Assembly: GCA_963824395.1 (NCBI GenBank)
Contig: CAWGPF010000001.1
Coordinates: 1,860,001-1,924,000 of the forward strand
DNA: 64,000 nucleotides
Reading direction: 5' to 3'
DNA from: 13-2-20CM-66-19 sp963824395
GTDB lineage: Bacteria; Pseudomonadota; Gammaproteobacteria; Steroidobacterales; Steroidobacteraceae
A program made the translations under genes and the position numbers. Positions 9,443 through 17,330 of the stretch are shown one piece after another. The first letter of the stretch is position 1. Each line of letters opens with the position of its first letter. The notes beneath the pieces are model-generated. The model ran no database searches. It had not been told where the DNA came from and saw only the letters and a list, made by a program, of their open reading frames with translations.

Positions 9443-10423
9443 TCAGCCGAGCAGGGTCTTGACGCCCTCGCGCTCCTCGAGAAGCTCGGCGTGCGTCGCA
9501 GCCATGCGTTGGCGACTGAAGTCATCGATGGCAAGGCCGGTGACGATCTGGTAGTCGCCGTTGCGCACCGTCACCGGGTAGGAATAGATGACACCGGCGG
9601 GGATGTCGTAGCTGCCGTCGGACGGCACCGCCATGCTCACCCAGTCATTGGCCGCCGTGCCGTGGAACCAGGTGTGCACGTGGTCGATCGCCGCCGAGGC
9701 GGCCGAGGCCGCGGAGGAGGAGCCGCGCGCCTTGATAACCGCCGCGCCGCGCTGCTGCACGGTCGGAATGAAGCTCTGCTCGATCCACTCCTGGCTGACG
9801 AGTGACTTCGCGCCCTTGCCGTGCACGGTGGCGTGGCTGAGGTCGGGGTACTGCGTGGCGGAGTGGTTGCCCCAGATCGTCATGCGATGGATGTCGTTCA
9901 CGTGCGCGCCGGTCTTCTCGGCGAGCTGCGAGAGCGCACGGTTGTGGTCGAGGCGCGTCATGGCGGTGAAGTTGCGCGGGTCGATGCCCGGCGCGTTGGC
10001 GCGCGCGATGAGCGCATTGGTGTTGGCCGGATTGCCGACCACCAGCACCTTGACGTCGCGCCGTGCGGCCTCGTTCAGCGCCTTGCCCTGCGCGGAAAAG
10101 ATCTGTGCGTTGGCGAGCAGCAGATCCTTGCGCTCCATGCCGGGCCCGCGCGGGCGCGCGCCGACGAGCAGTGCCACCTGGCAGTCGCGGAAGGCGCTCT
10201 TCGCATCATCGGTCGCGATGACCCTGTTGAGGCTCGGGAAGGCGCAGTCGTTCAGCTCCATCACCACCCCGTTCAGGCCGCCGAGCGCCGCCGGGATCTC
10301 CAGCAGGTGCAGGTTAACGGGGGTGTCCTTGCCGAGCATCGCACCGGAGGCGACGCGGAAGGCGAGGGCATAGCCGATCTGGCCGGCCGCGCCGGTGATG
10401 GCGACGTTCAGGGGGGCTTTCAT
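9443..10423 (-). CDS. mdh: Malate dehydrogenase (NAD-dependent)
   Basis: This 326-residue protein belongs to the cytosolic-type (LDH/MDH type 2) malate dehydrogenases. The Rossmann motif is GAAGQIG near residue 11. The substrate-loop arginines appear in GARPRGPGMERKDLL, the proton-relay segment is TRLDHNRA, and the catalytic His lies in IWGNHSATQYP. It interconverts malate and oxaloacetate in the TCA cycle. A stretch rich in G+C inverted repeats and a TAGAAT hexamer lie just upstream. The gene is divergent from the GntR operon. Confidence 0.96.
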   Translation of the reverse strand: MKAPLNVAITGAAGQIGYALAFRVASGAMLGKDTPVNLHLLEIPAALGGLNGVVMELNDCAFPSLNRVIATDDAKSAFRDCQVALLVGARPRGPGMERKDLLLANAQIFSAQGKALNEAARRDVKVLVVGNPANTNALIARANAPGIDPRNFTAMTRLDHNRALSQLAEKTGAHVNDIHRMTIWGNHSATQYPDLSHATVHGKGAKSLVSQEWIEQSFIPTVQQRGAAVIKARGSSSAASAASAAIDHVHTWFHGTAANDWVSMAVPSDGSYDIPAGVIYSYPVTVRNGDYQIVTGLAIDDFSRQRMAATHAELLEEREGVKTLLG

Positions 10424-10625
10424 GGTGCGGATCTTCTTCCTGAGGGTCCAAATGAGCCCCCGATTCTACCCCGGCATGCCCGGGGCACCGCCCTGGGAGG
10501 TGCCCCTTGGGGATCCCCCCACGGCGTCATCGGGCCTCAGGAGGCCTGCGCAAGCGCTTTCACGGCCGCTTTCTCGGGTTTCCCGCCCCGCCTGCCCGCG
10601 CCTGAATTATTTTGGGTGGATTGGC
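10424..10625. other. Structured intergenic region between mdh and the GntR operon
   Basis: No gene is visible here. The region is rich in short inverted repeats. One is an 8-bp stem at 10482-10489 with 10499-10506 (GGGGCACC/GGTGCCCC). Others are a CCCCGG/CCGGGG repeat near 10470-10485, and GGCCTC/GAGGCC near 10534-10546. Both flanking genes point outward, so these are not needed as terminators. They could fold in an mdh leader transcript or reflect promoter-region composition. Confidence 0.4.
10463..10468 (-). promoter_or_regulatory. Possible mdh -10 element
   Basis: On the minus strand this reads TAGAAT, a good -10 hexamer, 40-45 bp upstream of the mdh ATG. No clear TTGACA lies 16-18 bp further up, where the sequence is a G+C-rich inverted repeat. 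The call is tentative. Confidence 0.3.
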
Positions 10626-10654
10626 TTGACACTCAAGTAGTGTTCTACTAGAGT
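10626..10654 (+). promoter_or_regulatory. Sigma70-type promoter of the GntR/ABC operon
   Basis: A perfect -35 hexamer TTGACA (10626-10631) is followed by a 17-bp spacer and TAGAGT (10649-10654) as -10. It is the strongest promoter-like sequence I see in the window. It drives the rightward micropeptide-GntR-ABC operon, leaving a leader of about 100 nt before the first ATG. Confidence 0.75.
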
Positions 10655-10661
10655 ACAACAC
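10640..10661. promoter_or_regulatory. Palindromic operator over the -10 element, probably for the GntR repressor
   Basis: A 22-bp near-perfect palindrome: left arm GTGTTCTACT, central AG, right arm AGTACAACAC. The arms mismatch only at their sixth positions. It covers the whole -10 element of the upstream promoter. GntR-family operators commonly have a GT...TAC / GTA...AC form, and YtrA-type regulators usually repress their own operon. Binding here would block RNA polymerase. The regulator assignment is inferred from position and symmetry. Confidence 0.65.
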
Positions 10662-10761
10662 CAAGGAGGGGCGAGATCCCAAAGCGGTAAAGCCCCAGGA
10701 CGAACAGAAGCTGACCGACGAACCGATCCTGAGCCCACGACAAGCCCACAAGGAGACGACC

Positions 10762-10956
10762 ATGAACACCTTCGACACCCTTTCACGTGACTTCACCTGC
10801 GCGCTGGCCGCGACGCTCATCACCGCCGTCATGGGCCTGAGCTTTCTCAGTTCCACCGCGGTGGCCCCCGGCAGCCACAGCCCCGCGCACACGGTTGCGC
10901 TGGCGCCCCAGCACGCCTGGTTCGGCCAGCCTGAACCGGCCGTTTTGGTAGATTAG
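10762..10956 (+). CDS. Small single-helix membrane protein, first gene of the GntR/ABC operon
   Basis: This 64-residue protein has a good Shine-Dalgarno (AGGAG at 10751-10755). Residues 1-12 are polar, ~13-34 form one hydrophobic helix (ALAATLITAVMGLSFL), and a 30-residue tail rich in Ala, Pro and His follows. It lies between the operon promoter and the GntR gene, 26 bp upstream of the latter. I recognise no family. Its position suggests co-regulation with, and possibly a role at, the ABC transporter, but that is inference. It could also be a non-cleaved signal-anchored peptide with an unrelated job. Confidence 0.6.
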   Translation: MNTFDTLSRDFTCALAATLITAVMGLSFLSSTAVAPGSHSPAHTVALAPQHAWFGQPEPAVLVD

Positions 10957-10982
10957 TCGGCTATTCACCCGAACCAGGCGCC

Positions 10983-11420
10983 GTGTTAACGCTCATGGAT
11001 CCGCAGTGGGATGACAGCCTGCCGATTTACCGGCAACTGCGCGACCGGGTGGTGGCGATGATCCTCGAGGGCGTGCTCAAAGAAGGCGACGCACTGCCCT
11101 CGGTGCGCAGCGTCGCCGCCGACTACCGGGTGAATCCGCTGACCGTGCTCAAGGGCTACCAGCAGCTCGTGGACGAGCAGCTGGTGGAGAAGCGGCGGGG
11201 ACTCGGGATGTTCGTGAGCCCCGGCGCCCGCAAGGCGCTGCTGAAGGATGAGCGCCAGCGCTTCCTCGAGGACGAGTGGCCCAAGGTCTTCGCGACCATC
11301 CAGCGCCTCGGCCTCACTGCCGATGAACTGCAGCGCGCCGGCGCCGCAGCGCCCGCCCCCGCGTGGGCCGCGCCGCCGCCCGCCGCCTCGCCAGGTGATA
11401 AAGATGACAGCAGTAATTGA
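10983..11420 (+). CDS. GntR-family transcriptional regulator, YtrA subfamily
   Basis: This 145-residue protein has an N-terminal winged helix-turn-helix (~10-78). It includes LPIYRQLRDRVVAMILEG and LPSVRSVAADYRVNPLTVLK, the standard GntR DNA-binding pattern. The C-terminal part is short (~65 residues) and ends in an Ala/Pro tail, as in the YtrA subfamily, which lacks a large ligand domain. It precedes an ABC exporter, the typical YtrA context. The GTG at 10983 is taken as start; an ATG at 10995 is possible. The stop lies inside the ABC ATPase gene (17-nt overlap). It likely represses the operon through the palindrome at 10640. Confidence 0.9.
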   Translation: MLTLMDPQWDDSLPIYRQLRDRVVAMILEGVLKEGDALPSVRSVAADYRVNPLTVLKGYQQLVDEQLVEKRRGLGMFVSPGARKALLKDERQRFLEDEWPKVFATIQRLGLTADELQRAGAAAPAPAWAAPPPAASPGDKDDSSN

Positions 11421-12264
11421 AGCCACGAACCTTGCCCGGCGCTTTGGCGCCAAGCGGGCGCTCGACCGGGTGAGCTTCCACGTGGACTCCGGCCGCATCG
11501 TCGGCCTCATCGGCCCGAACGGCGCCGGCAAGACCACCGCGCTCAAAGCAATCCTGGGACTGACGCCCTTCGAGGGCAATCTCAAGGTGCTCGGCCTCGA
11601 CCCGCGCACGCACCGCGATGAGCTCATGCGCGACGTGTGCTTCATGGCCGACGTCGCCGTACTGCCGCGCTGGCTGCGCGTGCGCGAGGCGCTCGATTAC
11701 TGTGAGGGCGTGCACCCGCGCTTTGATCGCGCCCGCGCGCTCGAATTCCTGCGCAAGACCGACATCCAGATGAAGAGCCGCGTGCGCGAGCTCTCCAAGG
11801 GCATGGTGACGCAGCTGCACCTGGCGCTGATCCTCGCCATCGATGCGAAGCTTTTGGTGCTCGACGAGCCGACGCTCGGGCTCGACTTGCTCTACCGGCG
11901 CCAGTTCTACGACACGCTGCTGAATGACTACTTCCACAAGGAGCGCACCATCCTCATCACCACCCACCAGGTGGAAGAGGTGGAGAACCTGTTCACCGAC
12001 GTGATCTTCATCAGCCAGGGGAAGGTGGCGCTCGCCAGCTCCGTGGAGGACCTCGGCAGCCGCTACCTGCAGCTGAACGTGACGGCCGATGCGGCCGCGC
12101 GCGCGCGGGCCCTTAATCCCTTCTACGAGCGCGAGGTGTTCGGGCGCGTGGCGATGTTCTTCGAGGGACACGCGGCGGCGCAGCTTGCCCCCTTGGGTGA
12201 GCTGCGCACACCCACCATCGCGGACCTGTTCGTCGCCAAGATGCAGGGGACGATGAAGTCATGA
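11404..12264 (+). CDS. ABC transporter ATP-binding protein
   Basis: This 286-residue ATPase starts at ATG 11404 (MTAVIEATNLARRF), after AGGTGA at 11393. An upstream in-frame extension belongs to the GntR coding region and is rejected. It has Walker A GPNGAGKTT, a signature-like RELSKGMVTQ in place of LSGGQ, and Walker B LLVLDEPTLGLD. The H-loop region is ILITTHQVEEVE. It is of the YtrB/ABC-2 exporter class and pairs with the downstream permease through an ATGA overlap. The substrate is unknown; related operons have been linked to cell-envelope stress or antimicrobial resistance. Confidence 0.93.
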   Translation: MTAVIEATNLARRFGAKRALDRVSFHVDSGRIVGLIGPNGAGKTTALKAILGLTPFEGNLKVLGLDPRTHRDELMRDVCFMADVAVLPRWLRVREALDYCEGVHPRFDRARALEFLRKTDIQMKSRVRELSKGMVTQLHLALILAIDAKLLVLDEPTLGLDLLYRRQFYDTLLNDYFHKERTILITTHQVEEVENLFTDVIFISQGKVALASSVEDLGSRYLQLNVTADAAARARALNPFYEREVFGRVAMFFEGHAAAQLAPLGELRTPTIADLFVAKMQGTMKS

Positions 12265-13181
12265 ACACCCAGACCGCACACCTTGAGAGCGCGCCTCTGA
12301 GCGCCGCCGCAGGCCACGAAACCCGTACCACCCTCATCACGCTCATGCGGCGCGAGTTCTGGGAGCATCGCGGGCTGTGGCGGGTGCCCTCGATCGTCGC
12401 CGCGCTGCTGGCGCTGGCCACGCTCGTGTCCGTCAGCTTGGACTTCCATGGCAACCGCATGCCAAGCCTCAGCGCGCAGCAGAAGCTCATGGTCCTGAAC
12501 ATGAGCCAGATGATGTTCGCGCTCATCATCTACGCGGCGGCCGCCTTCGTGGTCGGCTTCTACGCGCTCGACTGCCTGTACTCGGAGCGCAAGGACCGCA
12601 GCATCCTCTTCTGGAAGTCGCTGCCGGTTTCCGACGGCATGACGGTGCTGTCGAAGTTCCTGGTGGCGGTGGTGGCGGTACCGCTCTTGGTGTTCGCGCT
12701 GGCGCTCGCAAGCCAGCTGCTGGCCTTCCTCATCTGGGAGCTGCGTGTCACGCTCGGCAACGCCCCCGACGTCGTGCGCTGGGACACGCTCGCGTGGCTG
12801 CGCGGCGTGACCGTCATCTTCCTGATCACCGTCCTGTCCTCGCTCTGGTACGCCCCGGTGATCGCCGCCTCGCTGGTGCTGTCGGCGTGGATCAAGAAGA
12901 ACCCGCTGCTGTGGTCGGTGTTGGGGCCGCTGCTGCTGGTGGTGTTCGAGTACGTGGTGTTCCGCACCGGCTACGTCGCGAGCGTCATCCGCTACCGCAG
13001 CGGCGCGATCTGGAAGGTACTGGCCCCGCACAACGGTCACACCGGCGAGAACCTGCGCATCCTGAGCGACCTCAACTGGGCGGACGCCTTCACCTTCGCG
13101 AACCTGTGGCTCGGGGTGGTGGCCGCCGCGGCGCTGCTGTGGGCCGCCGCCCGCATCCGCCGCTACCGCGACGACACCTGA
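12261..13181 (+). CDS. ABC-2 type transporter permease
   Basis: This 306-residue membrane protein has about six predicted helices. Among them are ~39-57, ~89-110, ~138-160, ~180-205 and ~212-235. The soluble N-terminus contains LITLMRREFWEHRG, typical of ABC-2 permeases. Its ATG overlaps the ATPase stop codon. It forms the membrane half of the exporter encoded with the ATPase. A small GGGCT/AGCCC hairpin lies right after the stop and overlaps the end of the convergent MFS gene. Confidence 0.9.
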   Translation: MNTQTAHLESAPLSAAAGHETRTTLITLMRREFWEHRGLWRVPSIVAALLALATLVSVSLDFHGNRMPSLSAQQKLMVLNMSQMMFALIIYAAAAFVVGFYALDCLYSERKDRSILFWKSLPVSDGMTVLSKFLVAVVAVPLLVFALALASQLLAFLIWELRVTLGNAPDVVRWDTLAWLRGVTVIFLITVLSSLWYAPVIAASLVLSAWIKKNPLLWSVLGPLLLVVFEYVVFRTGYVASVIRYRSGAIWKVLAPHNGHTGENLRILSDLNWADAFTFANLWLGVVAAAALLWAAARIRRYRDDT

Positions 13182-13187
13182 GGGCTT

Positions 13188-14669
13188 TCAGCCCGCGGCG
13201 CGCCCCGCGCGCGCCGCCTGCGCATCAGCCCGGGCCGCCCGCGCGAGCGCCTGCTTGAGCCCGAAGGCCCCGGCCACGTAGTGCAACGCCGCCCACACAT
13301 AGAGAGTCAGGGTCAGGAGGATCCCCTCGCGTGAGGCCTGCGCGAGCGCGGCTGCGCACGCGCCGGCCAGCCCCGGGAGCGCTGCGGGCGCCGCGCCTCC
13401 GGGGCAGGCGCTGCGAAACGCGCTGCCGCCGGCGGCAAGATCGATGACGGCCGCCACCATGCCGATGCCCGGGTGCGCAAAGTAGCTCTGCGCCAGGCGA
13501 TCGATCAGGAAACCGGTGAAGAACGCCCCGCCCCCGAGCGCCAGCACGTTCAGGCACAGGAACAGCAGTGCGGTCGCGGTGGCGCGCTGGCGTGCCGGCA
13601 CCACGTTCTGCACCACCCCGAAGCTCGGCGCCAGCGAGATGTAGTTGAAGAAACCGGGCACCGCGAGCAGCACCGCCGCCGCCTGCCAGCCCCGGGCGAG
13701 CAGCGCCGCCACGTAGAAGGGCGTCGCCGCGAGCAGCCCCGCGGCCGGCACCAGTACGTACCACTTCGCGCTCCTGGCGCCGAGGAAGTCGGTGAGGAAG
13801 CCGCCGGCGAGCGTGCCCAAGGCCACCGGCACGCTGCCCACGAGGCCCAGCACCCAGCCTGCGGTCGCATAGTCGAGGCCGAACGCGCGCGGGAAGTAGG
13901 CGGGGATGAAGGCCCAGGAGCCGTAGGAGGCGAACGAAGCCACGCTGAGCCCGAGGATGAGGTTGGCGACCGGCCAGCTGAGGAACAGCGTGCGCGCCAC
14001 GGCCCCGAGGGCTGCGAGCTCGGTGCGCAGGGCAAAGGGCGCCGGCGGCGGGGCGGGGACTCCGTCGGCGAGCCCGCGCGGCGGCTCCTGCACCAGGGCG
14101 CGCAACAGCAGCGCCACGGCCACCCCGGGCAGGCCGATCGCCACGCACGCCGCGCGCCAGCCGTAGTGCAGGGTGACCCAGCCGCCGACGTAGGCCACGA
14201 ACAGGTAGCCGAGCGAGAGGCCGCAGGAGTACACCGCGAGCGCGCTGGTGCGCGAGCTGCGCGGGTAGTAGTCCGAGATCAGGGAGTGCGCGCACGGCGA
14301 GCAGCCCGCCTCTCCGACCCCGACGCCGATGCGCGCGAGGATGAGCTGCGCGAAGCCCGTCGTGGCGGCGAAGGCGGTGGTGAAGGCCGACCACACGGCG
14401 ATCGCGATACTGAGGATGCTGACGCGACTGAAGCGCTCGGCGAGGCGGGCGGTGGGCACGCCGCTCACCGCATAGAGCGCGGCGAAGGCGGTGCCGGCCA
14501 GGAGCCCGAGCTGCGTGTCGGTGAGCTTCAGGTCCACCTTCATCGCCTGCCCGATGATGGGGATGAGGCTGCGCTGAGCGGAGTTGCAGGTATACACCAG
14601 CATCAGCAGCGCGAGCACCAGGCGCCGGTAGCGCGGACTCCTCAGGCGCTCGCGCGCGGGGACTGACAC
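13188..14669 (-). CDS. MFS transporter
   Basis: This is a 12-helix major facilitator of about 493 residues. It has the loop 2-3 motif-A-like sequence (GVPTARLAERFSRVSIL) and an RIGVGVGEAGCSPCAHSL segment of the Spinster-like (SPNS) MFS group. I chose the GTG at 14669 because it follows the PhyH stop (14684) by 14 bp and precedes a basic segment leading into helix 1. A longer in-frame version would run into the PhyH gene. The substrate is unknown. The gene is probably co-transcribed with the PhyH gene, so the pair may handle one imported or exported compound. Confidence 0.85.
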   Translation of the reverse strand: MSVPARERLRSPRYRRLVLALLMLVYTCNSAQRSLIPIIGQAMKVDLKLTDTQLGLLAGTAFAALYAVSGVPTARLAERFSRVSILSIAIAVWSAFTTAFAATTGFAQLILARIGVGVGEAGCSPCAHSLISDYYPRSSRTSALAVYSCGLSLGYLFVAYVGGWVTLHYGWRAACVAIGLPGVAVALLLRALVQEPPRGLADGVPAPPPAPFALRTELAALGAVARTLFLSWPVANLILGLSVASFASYGSWAFIPAYFPRAFGLDYATAGWVLGLVGSVPVALGTLAGGFLTDFLGARSAKWYVLVPAAGLLAATPFYVAALLARGWQAAAVLLAVPGFFNYISLAPSFGVVQNVVPARQRATATALLFLCLNVLALGGGAFFTGFLIDRLAQSYFAHPGIGMVAAVIDLAAGGSAFRSACPGGAAPAALPGLAGACAAALAQASREGILLTLTLYVWAALHYVAGAFGLKQALARAARADAQAARAGRAAG

Positions 14670-14683
14670 GCGGGCGGACGCGC

Positions 14684-15556
14684 TCAGCGCCTGGCCGCCT
14701 TTGCTTCCTCGGTCCAGTCCGGCTCGATGTAGAAGGGCCCGGGCCGCTCGTGCAGCGCCTCGTACTTGCACAGCTGCGGCTCCGCCCCGAGTGGGGTCGA
14801 CACCCCGTCGCGGAACGCCCATTCACCGCGCTCCGAGTCAGCCGCGCGGCTGTAGCTGTTGATCATGAAGCGGCGGTCCAGGTGACTGAGGTTCGGCGCC
14901 GAGCCGTGCACGGTGTAGAGCGTCCACAAGAGCAGGTCGCCGGGCTCCATCTCGCAGGTCACGACGGAGCCTGGATCCAGACCGCAGCGCACCAGGTCCT
15001 CGTCCGGCGTCGTCCCGGTCATGATGGTGCCATCCTCGGAGAGCCCGAGGTAACCCTTGAGGTGACTGCGCGGGATGACGCGCAGCGCACCGTTGGCGGC
15101 AGTCTGGCGATCGATCGCAAGACCGGTATTCACGGTGCCGTAGAGGAGGTTGCGCACCGCGGACGTATTCCTGAAGCGGGCATCCTGGTGGTAACGGTAG
15201 AAGGTGTACTTGGCGCCCGGGGGCTTCCAGTGCAGCTGGTGCGTGATCTGCTTGATGTCGCGCCCGAGAAAGGGCTCGAGCACCTGAAGGTAGCGCGGCT
15301 CACGGCGCAACGCCTCCAGGAGCGGGCTGATCCAGGCGGTCCAGTGGGCCTGCAGCATGACGCGCCGCTGCGCCTGCGGATCATCGAGGATCTCGAGCAG
15401 CAGGTTCTTGTGGCGGTAGGTGGCGTGGTGACGGGCGATGCTGTCGGCGTACACCCGGTCGACTTCCGCACCGAGCGCGACCATGTCCTGCGGCGCGAAG
15501 AAGCCGCGCACGATGGCGTAGCCCTCACGGTGCAGCTGTTCGATGATGTCAGCCAT
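14684..15556 (-). CDS. Phytanoyl-CoA dioxygenase (PhyH) family protein
   Basis: This 290-residue protein is an Fe(II)/2-oxoglutarate-dependent oxygenase of the PhyH type. The iron-binding H-x-D lies in YRYHQDARF and the distal His in LYTVHGSAPNLS. The Arg for 2-oxoglutarate is likely in DRRFMINSYS. The start ATG 15556 has GGAG 9 nt upstream; an in-frame extension beyond it lacks one. The family hydroxylates diverse lipids and small metabolites, and the substrate cannot be told here. The neighbouring MFS transporter suggests uptake or export of the substrate or product. Confidence 0.88.
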   Translation of the reverse strand: MADIIEQLHREGYAIVRGFFAPQDMVALGAEVDRVYADSIARHHATYRHKNLLLEILDDPQAQRRVMLQAHWTAWISPLLEALRREPRYLQVLEPFLGRDIKQITHQLHWKPPGAKYTFYRYHQDARFRNTSAVRNLLYGTVNTGLAIDRQTAANGALRVIPRSHLKGYLGLSEDGTIMTGTTPDEDLVRCGLDPGSVVTCEMEPGDLLLWTLYTVHGSAPNLSHLDRRFMINSYSRAADSERGEWAFRDGVSTPLGAEPQLCKYEALHERPGPFYIEPDWTEEAKAARR

Positions 15557-15684
15557 GCGCGCTCCATCCGCGGTTGCCCGTAAGCGCCCGACGCTAGCAC
15601 TGTTGCCGCGGTGGCACGCGAGCAAAAGGAAATTCCGCTATCGAATTATTCGCTGAGGTAGACTTTTTGGCCACAGGAGGCCTT

Positions 15685-16167
15685 ATGTTCGAGACCCGCA
15701 ACGATCTGCCCCTCGGCACCCGCACCAAGGTGGTCAAGCTCCTGAACGAGCGCCTGGCGGACGCCATCGACCTCGGCACCCAGGTCAAGCATGCGCACTG
15801 GAACGTCAAGGGCCCTAACTTCATCGCCCTGCACGAGCTCTTCGACAAGCTCGCCGAGGCCATCGAGGATCAGACCGACACCATCGCCGAGCGCGCCACC
15901 GCCCTGGGCGGGATCGCGCACGGCACGCTCGCGCAGGTCGCGCGCACCACCTCGCTCAAGCCTTACCCCGCGACCCTCACCGAGGGCGTCGCGCACCTGA
16001 AGGCGCTCGCCGCGGTGCTGGCCGCCTTCGGCGCCAGGGCGCGCGCGGCGATCGAGGAGTGCGCGCGGCTCGGGGACGCTGACACCTCGGACCTCTTCAC
16101 CGCGCTCTCGCGCGAGCTCGACAAGTACCTGTGGTTCCTCGAGGCCCACCTGCACGCCAAGCGCTAG
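15685..16167 (+). CDS. dps: Dps family DNA-protecting ferritin-like protein
   Basis: This 160-residue protein is a Dps-type four-helix bundle. The ferroxidase signature HAHWNVKGPNFIALHELFD sits near residues 33-51 and DTIAERATALGG follows, giving the intersubunit iron site. Dps dodecamers oxidise and store iron and protect DNA from peroxide. The ATG at 15685 is preceded by a consensus AGGAGG at 15675, which decides the start over an in-frame TTG at 15667. A short perfect palindrome CGAAT-T-ATTCG at 15642-15652 lies in the promoter region, but I cannot assign it to a regulator. Confidence 0.94.
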   Translation: MFETRNDLPLGTRTKVVKLLNERLADAIDLGTQVKHAHWNVKGPNFIALHELFDKLAEAIEDQTDTIAERATALGGIAHGTLAQVARTTSLKPYPATLTEGVAHLKALAAVLAAFGARARAAIEECARLGDADTSDLFTALSRELDKYLWFLEAHLHAKR

Positions 16168-16190
16168 CGGCAAGGCGCCCGGATCAGAGC

Positions 16191-17330
16191 ATGGCTGTCG
16201 AGGTCCGGCGCACGCAAGAGGGTCTGGAGCTTGTTCTGAGCGGCGAATGGGGCGCGCAGCAGTTCGGTGCCGTGGATGCCGAGCTCGATGGCCTGGACCT
16301 CAACGGCGCCCGGCGCGTGCTCATCGACGCCACTTCCCTGACGCGGCTCGACCTCTCCGGCGCCTGGGCGCTGCACGAGTTCGTGGCACGGGCGCGCGCC
16401 GCGGGCGCGCAAGTCGCCTTCAAGGGCGAGGCTCCCGATCAGCTGCGCCTCCTCGATGAAACCCTCCAGGAGGCACAGAAGGGGGTCGAGGCAAGCCCGC
16501 CGCCGCCACCGCCCGCCGCGCCGCACGGCGTTCTTATGCGCCACCTCATCGAGGTCGGCCGCGCCAGCGAGCGCTCCGCCTTCGATCTCAACTCCGGTCT
16601 CGCCTTCCTCGGGCGCACCACCGCGACCGCGCTGCGCGGCCTCGTGCAACCGCGGCACCTGCGCCCGATCTCCATCACCCGCCACGTCTACGAGACCGGC
16701 ATCACCGCCATCCCGATCGTGGCGCTGATCGCCTTTCTCATCAGCGTCATCATCGCCTACATGAGCGCCCGCCAGCTGCAGGGCCTGGGCGCCGACATCT
16801 ACGTGGTCGATCTGGTGACCATCGGCGTGCTGCGCGAGCTTGGCGTGCTGCTCACCTCGATCATCGTCGCCGGCCGCTCGGGGAGCGCCTTCGCCGCCGA
16901 GCTTGGCTCGATGAAGCTCAACCAGGAGGTGGATGCCCTGATCGCCACCGGCGTCGACCCCTTCGAGGTGCTGGTGGTGCCGCGCGTGATCGGACTCGTC
17001 ATCGCCCTGCCGCTGCTGACCGTGATCGCGGACCTCGTAGGTCTTGCCGGCGGCGCGCTGCTGTGCCGTTTCCTGCTCGACATGCCCCTCAACCAGTACT
17101 TCGGGCGCGTCATCGATGCCATCTCCGACACCACCTTCTGGGTGGGGTTGGTGAAGGCACCGGTGTTTGCGCTGCTGATCGCGCTCGCCGGCTGCTACCA
17201 CGGCATGCAGGTGCGCGCTTCCGCGCGCGAGCTCGGGCGCCTGGTGACCGTGGCGGTGGTGCAGGCGATCTTCTACGTGATCCTGGCCGATGCGCTGTTC
17301 GCGGTGCTGTTCATGCAGATGGACATCTGA
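16191..17330 (+). CDS. MCE-system ABC permease (MlaE/YrbE type) with N-terminal STAS domain
   Basis: This 379-residue protein combines two parts. Residues ~1-95 are a STAS-like domain (VEVRRTQEGLELVLSGEW, then VLIDATSLTRLDLSGAWAL). After a Pro-rich linker, residues ~120-379 are an MlaE/DUF140 permease with about five helices and the family segment IIVAGRSGSAFAAELGSM. In the E. coli Mla system the STAS protein MlaB is separate, so here it is fused to the permease. It moves lipids together with the ATPase, MCE protein and lipoprotein that follow. The stop overlaps the next start (TGATG). Confidence 0.92.
   Translation: MAVEVRRTQEGLELVLSGEWGAQQFGAVDAELDGLDLNGARRVLIDATSLTRLDLSGAWALHEFVARARAAGAQVAFKGEAPDQLRLLDETLQEAQKGVEASPPPPPPAAPHGVLMRHLIEVGRASERSAFDLNSGLAFLGRTTATALRGLVQPRHLRPISITRHVYETGITAIPIVALIAFLISVIIAYMSARQLQGLGADIYVVDLVTIGVLRELGVLLTSIIVAGRSGSAFAAELGSMKLNQEVDALIATGVDPFEVLVVPRVIGLVIALPLLTVIADLVGLAGGALLCRFLLDMPLNQYFGRVIDAISDTTFWVGLVKAPVFALLIALAGCYHGMQVRASARELGRLVTVAVVQAIFYVILADALFAVLFMQMDI

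Noticed and set aside
7638..9554. 638-codon rightward frame antisense to fadE
   Set aside because: It has shadow composition, and fadE is unambiguous on the other strand.
10548..10563. GCGCAAGCGCTTTCAC, similar to a LacI-family operator
   Set aside because: It is a single weak site, with no LacI-family gene in the window and a short palindrome that is common in G+C-rich DNA.
13183..13195. GGGCT-TTC-AGCCC hairpin between the ABC permease and MFS stops
   Set aside because: The stem is only 5 bp with no T-run; too weak to call a terminator.
13225..14826. Second long leftward frame (533 codons) overlapping the MFS gene
   Set aside because: It is Arg/Pro/Ala-rich with no membrane helices, while the other frame is a clear MFS transporter.
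15600..15684. Possible OxyR or Fur site upstream of dps
   Set aside because: Only a partial resemblance; the 11-bp palindrome CGAATTATTCG fits neither consensus.
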